From the NCBI GenBank assembly GCA_012800135.1, contig JAAZJV010000316.1, forward strand, positions 1 to 6,385: DNA of 6,385 nucleotides. The letters are read 5' to 3'. Source of the DNA: Clostridiaceae bacterium (lineage in GTDB: Bacteria > Bacillota > Clostridia > Saccharofermentanales > DTU023). The notes beneath the pieces were generated by a model, which saw only the letters and a program-made list of their open reading frames with translations, ran no database searches and was not told the origin of the DNA. A program made the translations under genes and the position numbers. The stretch's first letter is position 1; each line of letters begins with the position of its first letter. Below, piece by piece: positions 1 to 5,490 of the stretch.

Positions 1-47
1 CCCCCCACCACTCTTAAATATAAAAGTCCACTAAACTTGACTAGTAT

Positions 48-139
48 AAACACTTGAATGAAATAGCTTCAAATACTTGAATAAAAAGGCCTTAAACACG
101 TGAATGAAATAGCCTCAAATACTTGAATAAAAAGACTTT
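48..139. repeat. Four tandem copies of a 23-bp unit (two 46-bp dimers)
   Basis: Two 46-bp copies (48-93 and 94-139) are nearly identical. Each consists of two related 23-bp halves, beginning at 48, 71, 94 and 117. The shared core is AAAYACTTGAATRAAA, followed by a short variable tail. A more decayed copy may precede at about 25-47 (TAAACTTGACTAGTAT). The halves alternate in type (A-B-A-B), so the latest duplication was of the 46-bp dimer. There are no unique spacers, so this is not a CRISPR array. Confidence 0.85.
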
Positions 140-165
140 ACCAAAGAACTAGGTTTAAAGTCTTT
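131..165. terminator. A/T-flanked inverted repeat, possible weak terminator
   Basis: AAAGACTTTA (131-140) and TAAAGTCTTT (156-165) form a perfect 10-bp inverted repeat around a 15-nt loop, directly at the end of the 23-bp array. The stem is A/T-rich and no U-tract follows it on the plus strand, while an A-run precedes it. It could end a minus-strand transcript or serve as a protein binding site. As a terminator it is weak. Confidence 0.3.
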
Positions 166-195
166 ACTTCGTTCCCAGACTCCAACTAAACCATA

Positions 196-228
196 AGAAT
201 GTGCTCAGCTAGAATATACTCACATTCT
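196..228. promoter_or_regulatory. Inverted repeat AGAATGTG / CACATTCT
   Basis: AGAATGTG (196-203) and CACATTCT (221-228) are perfect 8-bp inverted arms 17 nt apart. The octamer CCATAAGA occurs both overlapping the left arm (191-198) and just after the right arm (229-236). The arrangement resembles a dyad operator for a dimeric regulator, about 195 bp upstream of the mazG-like gene. Its function is inferred from symmetry alone. Confidence 0.35.
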
Positions 229-359
229 CCATAAGATATTTATCGTATGAAAATCGTGATATGATGAACTAACGGATTAACAAGAGTAACTATGTGCTGG
301 AGAAAGTCCTTCACTCTCTAATTTTTCTTGTTTTTCATTTTGTTGCTAATTGTTATTAT

Positions 360-387
360 TTGTCATCAATTAAATAGCTATTAGATT
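360..387 (+). promoter_or_regulatory. Candidate sigma-70 promoter of the mazG-helicase operon
   Basis: TTGTCA (360-365, five of six matches to TTGACA) lies 16 nt before TAGATT (382-387, four of six to TATAAT). This would start transcription about 30 nt before the ATG at 423 and leave a short leader containing the GGGGA ribosome binding site (414-418). The region is so A/T-rich that chance matches are likely. Confidence 0.3.
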
Positions 388-422
388 TACACATTTTATT
401 TATGACTTGATTTGGGGAACAT

Positions 423-800
423 ATGGATTCTTTAACATCTATCACCAGAAAAATTCAAAATTTTTGTGAAGCGCGGGATTGGGACAAATATCATAGCCCC
501 AAAGATTTAGCGATAGGGATAAGCACAGAGGCAAACGAGTTGCTTGACCTTTTTCGATTCAAGACTATGGAAGACATGGATAAAATGATGTCTGATGAAG
601 CAAAAAGACGTCTCATATCTGATGAGCTTGCCGACGTTTTCTATTTTTTAATACGCTTTGCCCAAATGTACAAATTTGATTTGCTTGCTTCGTTAGAAGA
701 AAAAATGGTCACCAATGAGAAACGGTATTCAATTGAGAGATCTCGAGGCAGTAATGTCAAATATGATCAGTTTTTAAATGAAGATAAGGATGAAGCATGA
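423..800 (+). CDS. MazG-like nucleotide pyrophosphohydrolase (RS21-C6/dCTPase-like)
   Basis: The 125-residue product has the layout of small all-alpha MazG-like enzymes, which hydrolyse (d)NTPs to (d)NMP and pyrophosphate using Mg2+. Visible family features are RDW at residues 18-20, the metal-binding pair ExxE (E36, E39) and ExxD (E68, D71), and a tail with K94, N98, RY (101-102) and KY (113-114) matching the family's K..N..KY...G..KY pattern. The length is typical for the single-domain form. The ATG follows GGGGA at 414-418. The stop overlaps the next start as ATGA (797-800), so the two genes are very likely co-transcribed and translationally coupled. Base composition is clearly more A/T-rich than rpsT, the LCP gene and ruvC. 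The substrate cannot be read from the sequence. Beside a nuclease-helicase it may deplete nucleotides or destroy modified ones during phage infection, which is inference. Confidence 0.88.
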   Translation: MDSLTSITRKIQNFCEARDWDKYHSPKDLAIGISTEANELLDLFRFKTMEDMDKMMSDEAKRRLISDELADVFYFLIRFAQMYKFDLLASLEEKMVTNEKRYSIERSRGSNVKYDQFLNEDKDEA

Positions 801-2731
801 TACTTTACCACGCAGAGCTGGGTGAATTTAAAGATGACGTGGACAGTAATAGGATTGTTTCCAGAATATTGGATAAGTTCCAGTACCACCTTGGATATTC
901 ACCCGGAATGTCAGAAAGACAGTCGTGGGCGAGTTCCCTGCGATTTATGGAATCAGCGGTTAGAAGGGCGGAGCTTCCTAATGACTGCGGAGTCATGATT
1001 GAGTTTAAACTGCCCACAACCAGTAGACGTATAGATTTTTTGATCGCGGGCAAAGACCTTGAAGGACGAGACAATTACGTGCTGGTAGAGTTGAAACAGT
1101 GGAGTGAGGCAAGAAAATCGACCACCCCGCGTTTAGTGAATACTTTCATCGGCGGTGCCCAGAGAGATGTCTCGCATCCATCGCACCAGGCAATGTCATA
1201 TAATACTTTTCTAAGTGAGATTAACGAAGAAATATACACTAGGAATATTATTGGCAACGCGTGCGCATATCTCCATAACTATCGTCAAAAGAATCCTGAA
1301 CCGCTTCTAGATGAGCAATACGGTGATTTTATTCGAGAAGCCCCTTTGTTCTTTCAGGAAGATACGGCGGAACTTCAAGCCTATCTAAAGAAGTTTTTAA
1401 GTCAAGGAAATGGCATGAACATATGTTATTTCATTGAGAATGGGAGGCTTAAACCTTCAAAAAAGCTAATTGAAAATGTGACTTCTCTGTTTAACGGAAA
1501 TGACGCCTTTACACTGATTGACGATCAAGCTGTTGCTTTTGAAAAAATCGTTCACCAGTGTTCATTACGATCTCAACAGAAAAACGTCATCATTGTAGAA
1601 GGCGGTCCAGGAACTGGGAAATCAGTCGTTTCAATGAATGTCTTTGGCAAGTTGTTATCACAAGGCAAAAACGTCAAATTTGTCGCACCGAACGCTGCAT
1701 TTCGCAAAGTTCTTGTGGAGAAGCTTTATCAAGATAGAGCTGGTAAGAAGGCCTATCTGGAACACCTTGTTAGCGGATCATTGTCTTTTTATGATGTCCC
1801 GCGTGACCTTTATGATGTTCTCATTGTCGATGAGGCGCATCGCTTGAAAGATCGTACTGCCTATATGTATAGGGGAGAAAACCAAGTTGAGGATATCATT
1901 AATGCTGCAAAGGTGTCTGTTTTCTTTATAGATGATGGACAACAGATACGCCGCGAAGACTTAGGGAGCGTATCCTCCATAAACGACGCAGCAATAAGGT
2001 ACGGAGCTCACGTCACGCACATGACCTTATCAGCTCAGTTTAGATGCAGCGGAGCTGAGGGCTACGTGAACTGGATCACGGATGTCCTGCAGTTAGAACG
2101 GACCGGTAATGAAGAAGGGTGGGACGAGGGAGATTTTGATTTCAGGATATTTGATACACCTCAACAAGTTTATGAAATAATTAGTCAACATCAACTCAAT
2201 GGATCCGATGCGCGCATACTTGCGGGCTACGCTTGGCCATGGACGACTCAAGGAAATAGCGATGCACAAGTGCGTGATGTTCGTATTGACGAATATGATT
2301 TCGCTATGCCGTGGAACTCGAGAGCAAATTCATCACTTTGGGCAATAAACCCGGAAGGAAAAGAGCAAATAGGTTGCATTCATACATCACAGGGATTGGA
2401 ATTCGATTATGTAGGGGTTCTGTTCGGTAACGATATTACCTTTGATCCCACGACCGGAGAAGTTAAGGGCGTCTATGAAGAATATTACGACAGAACAGGA
2501 AAATCCGGTCTTCGAAACAACTCGGAAGAACTGACTCTTTACATAAAAAGCATCTACAAAATTCTCTGTTCACGCGGGATGAAAGGTTGTTACATATTTG
2601 TGAGAGATAAGAATCTGAAACAATACATGAGTCAACGTTTGTCAGCCGCAAAGAACAGACAATATGAGATAGATCTTTCACAGGATTCATATTTACGCGT
2701 GCCTGAGAGCAATGATAATAATTTGTTTTAG
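797..2731 (+). CDS. PD-(D/E)XK nuclease-like / DUF2075 (Schlafen-type) SF1 helicase fusion
   Basis: This 644-residue protein has two recognisable parts. Residues about 60-140 look like a PD-(D/E)XK nuclease core: E69, D80 in RIDFLI, E98-L-K100 in VLVELKQW, then Q131xxxY135 as in RecB-family nucleases. Residues about 240-610 carry a full set of DUF2075/superfamily 1 helicase motifs: Walker A GGPGTGKS (269-276), Walker B VLIVDEAHR (341-349), FIDDGQQI (377-384), LSAQFRC (411-417), HTSQGLEFDYVG (529-540) and the arginine-finger-like SRGMKG (592-597). All catalytic positions appear intact, so an ATP-driven nucleic-acid motor with a cutting domain is expected in the cytoplasm. The start is supported by AAGGA at 786-790 and by the 4-nt overlap with the mazG-like gene. 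DUF2075 proteins are related to the helicase part of eukaryotic Schlafens. A defence role is inferred. DNA versus RNA preference is unknown. Confidence 0.87.
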   Translation: MILYHAELGEFKDDVDSNRIVSRILDKFQYHLGYSPGMSERQSWASSLRFMESAVRRAELPNDCGVMIEFKLPTTSRRIDFLIAGKDLEGRDNYVLVELKQWSEARKSTTPRLVNTFIGGAQRDVSHPSHQAMSYNTFLSEINEEIYTRNIIGNACAYLHNYRQKNPEPLLDEQYGDFIREAPLFFQEDTAELQAYLKKFLSQGNGMNICYFIENGRLKPSKKLIENVTSLFNGNDAFTLIDDQAVAFEKIVHQCSLRSQQKNVIIVEGGPGTGKSVVSMNVFGKLLSQGKNVKFVAPNAAFRKVLVEKLYQDRAGKKAYLEHLVSGSLSFYDVPRDLYDVLIVDEAHRLKDRTAYMYRGENQVEDIINAAKVSVFFIDDGQQIRREDLGSVSSINDAAIRYGAHVTHMTLSAQFRCSGAEGYVNWITDVLQLERTGNEEGWDEGDFDFRIFDTPQQVYEIISQHQLNGSDARILAGYAWPWTTQGNSDAQVRDVRIDEYDFAMPWNSRANSSLWAINPEGKEQIGCIHTSQGLEFDYVGVLFGNDITFDPTTGEVKGVYEEYYDRTGKSGLRNNSEELTLYIKSIYKILCSRGMKGCYIFVRDKNLKQYMSQRLSAAKNRQYEIDLSQDSYLRVPESNDNNLF

Positions 2732-2765
2732 AGAAGACGTGATGTCATTACTACATGATGAATAG

Positions 2766-2800
2766 GCAAGCTGGTTAGATTCAGCAGTTGCTTTAATCTT
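2766..2800 (+). terminator. Possible weak terminator after the helicase gene
   Basis: GCAAGCTG (2766-2773) can pair with CAGC-AG-TTGC (2782-2791) around an 8-nt loop, with a 2-nt bulge on the 3' arm. A short interrupted T-run (TTTAATCTT) follows. It lies between the convergent helicase and antitoxin genes, where a terminator is expected. The stem is imperfect and the T-tract poor. Confidence 0.35.
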
Positions 2801-2821
2801 CACTAAAATATAAAACGATTC

Positions 2822-3073
2822 TCACTTCCCGTACCGTACTTCATTAACGAGGGCTTGGACGTCATCTTCATTTTCAACGCCCATTTTCTCAGCTACTCCT
2901 ACGAACGCAGATTGAGCCTTGTAGGTGGCCTGTGCGGAAGCATTGGCTATGGTTATTTGTCCCATTTCATTTTGAATGAAGAGGATTTTATCGCCGGGTT
3001 TTAGATCAAGTGCGCGACGCACTTCAAGTGGTACAGTAATCTGACCATTGGATGAAACCTTTGCTAAGTTCAT
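2822..3073 (-). CDS. AbrB/MazE/SpoVT-family antitoxin-like DNA-binding protein
   Basis: The 83-residue product opens with the swapped-hairpin AbrB signature: KVSSNGQITVPLEVRRALDL (5-24), then KPGDKILF (25-32). This fold dimerises and binds DNA, often autoregulating its own operon as the antitoxin of a VapBC/MazEF-like pair. The C-terminal part, about 50-83 with a run of acidic residues at 67-71 and ending in VRYGK, resembles antitoxins that usually sit directly before a PIN-family toxin. AGGAG lies about 7 nt before the ATG on the minus strand (complement of TCACTCCTG around 3077-3085), which supports this start. No toxin frame follows: only about 90 bp separate its stop from the convergent helicase stop, and none opens upstream on the same strand. 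It is therefore an orphan antitoxin or a stand-alone regulator. The 41-bp array begins about 50 bp upstream of its start. Confidence 0.85.
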   Translation of the reverse strand: MNLAKVSSNGQITVPLEVRRALDLKPGDKILFIQNEMGQITIANASAQATYKAQSAFVGVAEKMGVENEDDVQALVNEVRYGK

Positions 3074-3125
3074 AAGTCACTCCTGTTTTCTAAGTTTCAT
3101 TATCAAATTGTGGCGATTATGTTCA

Positions 3126-3357
3126 TGGTGGTCAATTTTTAAAGATTAATTCAGAAGCATCAATCAAAGAGGCCAGTTTTTTAATTTTTATTGATAGAAG
3201 TAGATTATATTGGTCAATTTTGAAGTTTATTATAGAAGCATTTATCTATGGTGGTCAGTTTTTAAAGTTTATCATCAAAAGTGCCGATTGTAGGGTCAAA
3301 ATTAAAAGCGTCGATTATGGTGGTCAATTTCGAAGTTTTATTATAAAAATTGGTCAG
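3126..3357. repeat. Degenerate 41-bp tandem array with GGTGGTCA(A/G)TTTT core
   Basis: The conserved GGTCA (GGCCA in the second copy) starts at 3130, 3171, 3212, 3253 and 3294, exactly 41 bp apart each time, then at 3322 and 3352 after shorter units of 28 and 30 bp. The consensus is TGGTGGTCAATTTTTAAAG, then TTTATTATAGAAGCATCGATTA. A decayed copy seems to extend to the left as far as about 3085. The core resembles the multiple terminal repeats at ends of IS21-family elements as I remember them, but no transposase or matching opposite end is present. Alternatively it is an operator array for the adjacent AbrB-like protein. It has no CRISPR-like unique spacers. Confidence 0.85.
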
Positions 3358-3470
3358 TGGGCCATTTTTGGTAGTTTATTTCCAAAATTGAATGACTTGC
3401 AAAAGAAACGGGCGGATAAAGTACGATAAGTTTCGCACATTTTAAACGGGAGTCGTGTATATCTCATTGA

Positions 3471-3650
3471 CCGGTCCGCGATGGCGTTCAACTTCTAGAT
3501 TTTATTGGCTCATGACACTTTCACTTTGGCATTCAGCACAGGTCTTTCTCTGGTCTTTCTTGGTTCATGAAACTTCCGCGATGGCATTTAATTTTGGTCT
3601 TTCTTGCTTCATGAAACTTCCGCGATGGCATGTAATTCTTGTCTTTCCGG
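3471..3650. repeat. Imperfect 44-bp tandem array upstream of rpsT
   Basis: The marker TGGC starts at 3482, 3527, 3582 and 3626, giving spacings of 45, 55 and 44 bp. Clean copies read GGTCTTTCTTGGTTCATGAA, then ACTTCCGCGATGGCATTTAA and TTTT. The 55-bp interval arises from an 11-bp duplication: GGTCTTTCTCT at 3541-3551 is repeated as GGTCTTTCTTG at 3552-3562. The first two copies (from about 3471 and 3503) are more diverged and the last two nearly identical. A trailing partial copy starts at 3640. It ends about 25 bp before the rpsT promoter. Confidence 0.85.
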
Positions 3651-3673
3651 ATTCACAACACCGGTGTCAAAAC

Positions 3674-3702
3674 TTGCGCGAGACCGGGCATCGTGATAGA
3701 AT
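3674..3702 (+). promoter_or_regulatory. Sigma-70 promoter of rpsT
   Basis: TTGCGC (3674-3679) and TAGAAT (3697-3702) are separated by exactly 17 nt. Transcription would begin near 3709, giving a leader of about 30 nt that contains the GGGAGG ribosome binding site (3727-3732) before the GTG at 3741. Spacing and position are what is expected for a housekeeping ribosomal-protein promoter. Confidence 0.7.
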
Positions 3703-3740
3703 ACGGCGTGCTTGCAAGTTACAACTGGGAGGTAACACAC

Positions 3741-4001
3741 GTGGCAAATATTAAATCTTCAATTAAACGTGTCCGCTCGTCGGAAGCGAAGAGAGTGGCG
3801 AACAAAAACCGTAGATCGGAAATGAATACACTTGTCAGGAAAGCTATTTTTGCTAAGGAGCAAGGCCAAGACGACGCCGAAAAACTGGCGCGCGAAGCGC
3901 AAGCGGCTCTTGACCGTGCGGTGACGGACAATATCATTTATAAGAATACGGCTGCGCGCCGCAAGGCTCGGATCGCCCGCACTCAGCAACTTACGGACTA
4001 A
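3741..4001 (+). CDS. rpsT: 30S ribosomal protein S20 (bS20)
   Basis: bS20 is a primary binding protein of 16S rRNA and helps assemble the 30S subunit. The 86-residue product has the characteristic opening MANIKSSIKRVRSSEAKRVA, dense Lys/Arg stretches, and the C-terminal helical hairpin ending NTAARRKARIARTQQL. Length is typical for the family. The GTG at 3741 is the start: GGGAGG lies 8 nt upstream and the protein begins exactly where bS20 does. An in-frame ATG at 3639 would add 34 unrelated residues and lies upstream of the promoter. The gene is monocistronic, with its own promoter and terminator. It is richer in G/C than the accessory genes to its left. Confidence 0.97.
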   Translation: MANIKSSIKRVRSSEAKRVANKNRRSEMNTLVRKAIFAKEQGQDDAEKLAREAQAALDRAVTDNIIYKNTAARRKARIARTQQLTD

Positions 4002-4021
4002 TCGCACGATAATGACGTGCT

Positions 4022-4060
4022 AAAGATGCGGCCGCGGGTATCCTGCGAGCATCTTTTTTT
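4022..4060 (+). terminator. Intrinsic terminator of rpsT
   Basis: AAAGATGC (4022-4029) pairs with GCATCTTT (4049-4056), and an inner CGCGGG-TAT-CCTGCG stem (one G-U pair) closes the hairpin. A run of seven T residues follows to 4060. This is a strong rho-independent terminator. It ends only 12 nt before the start codon of the next gene. Confidence 0.92.
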
Positions 4061-4072
4061 GGTACCTAAATC

Positions 4073-5086
4073 ATGGTTGCCCGACATTCTTCAAAACGTA
4101 AACGCTGGCCGTTGATCGCGTTTGGTGTGGTCCTCGGCCTGCTTCTTGCTGTCGTTCTTTTAGGGTACATGTATCTTCGTTCGATCATCGGGCTTCGAGA
4201 TTACGAGCCGATCGACGATCCGATTCCGATCGAAACGGGTCTTGAACAGCTCGACGTCCCGGATCATATGCATCAAGGGATGCAAGTTCCTTTGGCAGAC
4301 GACAAAGGGCTGACGAATATTCTTATTATCGGCACTGACACGCGTGATCCGGAAAGTCACGGACGTGCCGATGCGATCATGTTGCTCACTATTAATGACA
4401 AAACGAAATCGCTCCATCTGTCGTCACTGATGAGAGGGATTTACGTGAGCATTCCGAACGACCCCGACCCGGCTTTTCGCGACTATTACGTGCCGCTTTT
4501 CATGCTGAACGCGGCACATACGTGGGGAGGACCGAGGCTGCTTTTGAAGACCGTCCAGCGCAATTTCAGAGTGCATGTCACGCGTTACATGCAAACCGAT
4601 TTTGACGGATTTCAGACGGCGATCGATCGTGTCGGCGGTGTTGAGATCGTCCTTACAGATGCTGAAGCCAAGATTCTGAATTCGCATAAAGAAGTCGGAC
4701 AGGCGGACTTTAAGGCAGGGAAGACACTGTTAAACGGCAGGCAGGCGCTTGTGTACGCGCGCATTCGGAAGATCGACTCCGATTTCAACCGCATGGGACG
4801 CCAGCGCAAAGTGATTCTCGCGCTTTTTGAAAAAATGAAAAGCAGCGACCTTACGCGCGTTAACGATTCTGTCAAAGCGCTGATGCCCTGCGTGAAAACG
4901 AATCTCACCGATCAGGAGATGATGCAGCTCATCTTCAAAGTGCCGCAGTATAAGGGTTATTCATTCGATCAGCTGTCGCTTCCTCTCGAAACGTACGAAG
5001 CGATGAAATATATCTACGACCTTGAGATGTATGATATTGATTGGGTGAAGAACATTAATGCACTGCACACTTTCATGGAAAGCTGA
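4073..5086 (+). CDS. LytR-CpsA-Psr (LCP) family cell-wall polymer ligase
   Basis: LCP proteins are membrane-anchored phosphotransferases that attach teichoic acids, capsule or other glycopolymers from a lipid carrier to peptidoglycan on the outer face of the membrane. The 337-residue product has a basic N-terminus (KRKRW), one membrane segment at about 13-35, then the LCP domain. Family positions visible are GTDTR (87-91, D89), GRADAI (97-102, D100), SLMRGIYV (118-125, R121), and NGRQALVYARIRKIDSDFNR (221-240), running into R243-Q-R245. The arginines R230, R232, R240 and Q244 match the conserved polyprenyl-phosphate site. The usual PRD is MRG here, so the aspartate is a glycine (G122). The C-terminal part, about 250-337, is the common tail. 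No good ribosome binding site precedes the ATG, yet later starts would lose the membrane anchor. The stop codon lies at the edge of the 60-bp repeats. Confidence 0.9.
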   Translation: MVARHSSKRKRWPLIAFGVVLGLLLAVVLLGYMYLRSIIGLRDYEPIDDPIPIETGLEQLDVPDHMHQGMQVPLADDKGLTNILIIGTDTRDPESHGRADAIMLLTINDKTKSLHLSSLMRGIYVSIPNDPDPAFRDYYVPLFMLNAAHTWGGPRLLLKTVQRNFRVHVTRYMQTDFDGFQTAIDRVGGVEIVLTDAEAKILNSHKEVGQADFKAGKTLLNGRQALVYARIRKIDSDFNRMGRQRKVILALFEKMKSSDLTRVNDSVKALMPCVKTNLTDQEMMQLIFKVPQYKGYSFDQLSLPLETYEAMKYIYDLEMYDIDWVKNINALHTFMES

Positions 5087-5101
5087 CGATGTTCCTCCGG
5101 T

Positions 5102-5490
5102 GCCACTGCAAACAAATCCGTTAAGTGACATGTGCTGCCACTGCAAATAAATCCGTTAAGTAACATGTGTGAAAGAAAGCTGATAGCGCTATTGGAATTC
5201 CTATATATGTCCCTGCTGAGCGACACTAGTGATGAAATGCCGACAAGGGCAACTGCATTTCCGCGTACAACTGTATAATGTGATACATGTGATAGGGAGA
5301 GACTGACGTTGCCGATGACATCATTCCTGCATACGTATCCATAAAGCGGCATATGTGAAGGAAGTACGTTGATGCCGATGATGTTTTTGCATTTGTCTTT
5401 ATTAAGCGGCGTGTGTGAAGGAAAACTGACGGACAAAATCAGACTATTTCCCATTTATAATAGGTTTAACAAGACGTGCGTGAAAGGCGG
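5102..5490. repeat. Degenerate tandem array of about 60-bp period between the LCP gene and ruvC
   Basis: A conserved (A/G)TGTGAAGGAAA-CTGA motif recurs with its TGA at 5170, 5230, 5290, 5356, 5416 and 5481 (intervals 60, 60, 66, 60, 65). TGCATTTGTCTTTATTAAGC and GATGCCGATGATG blocks are shared by several units. At the left edge a 35-bp subunit (5102-5136 and 5137-5171, beginning GCCACTGCAAA) is duplicated almost perfectly, apparently the most recent event. The last unit merges into the ruvC ribosome binding site (GTGCGTGAAAGGCGGTTGA), and the LCP stop context (GGAAAGCTGACGATG) looks like a further copy. The whole 410-base gap before ruvC consists of this array and a possible promoter. It also contains a perfect 10-bp palindrome, ATAGCGCTAT (5183-5192). 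Confidence 0.8.
5430..5461 (+). promoter_or_regulatory. Candidate ruvC promoter
   Basis: A perfect TATAAT (5456-5461) lies about 35 nt before the ruvC start. The best upstream element is only CGGACA (5430-5435), four of six matches with a long 20-nt spacer. A second perfect TATAAT (5274-5279) occurs within an earlier repeat unit, also without a good -35. A promoter for ruvCA is expected here, but the -35 is weak. Confidence 0.4.

Larger units (their letters stand above)
1..422. other. Non-coding region upstream of the mazG-like gene
   Basis: No convincing reading frame is present in this AT-rich stretch. It holds a 23-bp direct-repeat array (48-139), a 10-bp inverted repeat (131-165), an 8-bp inverted repeat (196-228) that overlaps a repeated CCATAAGA octamer (191-198 and 229-236), and a possible promoter just before the mazG-like gene (360-387). 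Whatever gene lies to the left has ended before the window or lies on the far side of the repeats. Confidence 0.7.
3074..3740. other. Long non-coding divergent region between the antitoxin gene and rpsT
   Basis: This 667-base region separates the minus-strand antitoxin from plus-strand rpsT. It holds two unrelated degenerate tandem arrays, 41-bp period (about 3126-3357) and 44-bp period (about 3471-3650), then the rpsT promoter and ribosome binding site. Short open frames across it are by-products of the repeats. No RNA gene is recognised. Confidence 0.75.

Noticed and set aside
805..1257. Minus-strand frames inside the helicase gene
   Set aside because: They are shadows of a well-supported coding region, without ribosome binding sites or domains.
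48..3357. CRISPR array
   Set aside because: The repeats are back-to-back and degenerate, with no unique spacers of regular length and no cas genes.
3220..3429. 69-codon plus-strand frame rich in GGQF..FIIK
   Set aside because: It is an artefact of the 41-bp repeats. The period is not a multiple of three, and there is no ribosome binding site or family resemblance.
3639..3740. N-terminal extension of bS20 from an ATG at 3639
   Set aside because: It would begin upstream of the rpsT promoter and within the 44-bp array. The GTG at 3741 has an ideal GGGAGG and gives the exact family N-terminus.
5183..5192. ATAGCGCTAT palindrome as a terminator or operator
   Set aside because: It is short, has no loop or T-tract, and lies within repeat sequence. 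A 10-bp palindrome alone is weak evidence.
5014..5454. 146-codon minus-strand frame across the LCP 3' end and the 60-bp array
   Set aside because: It stays open mainly because the repeat period is close to a multiple of three. It overlaps the LCP gene antisense and encodes only repeat-derived sequence with no recognisable domain.
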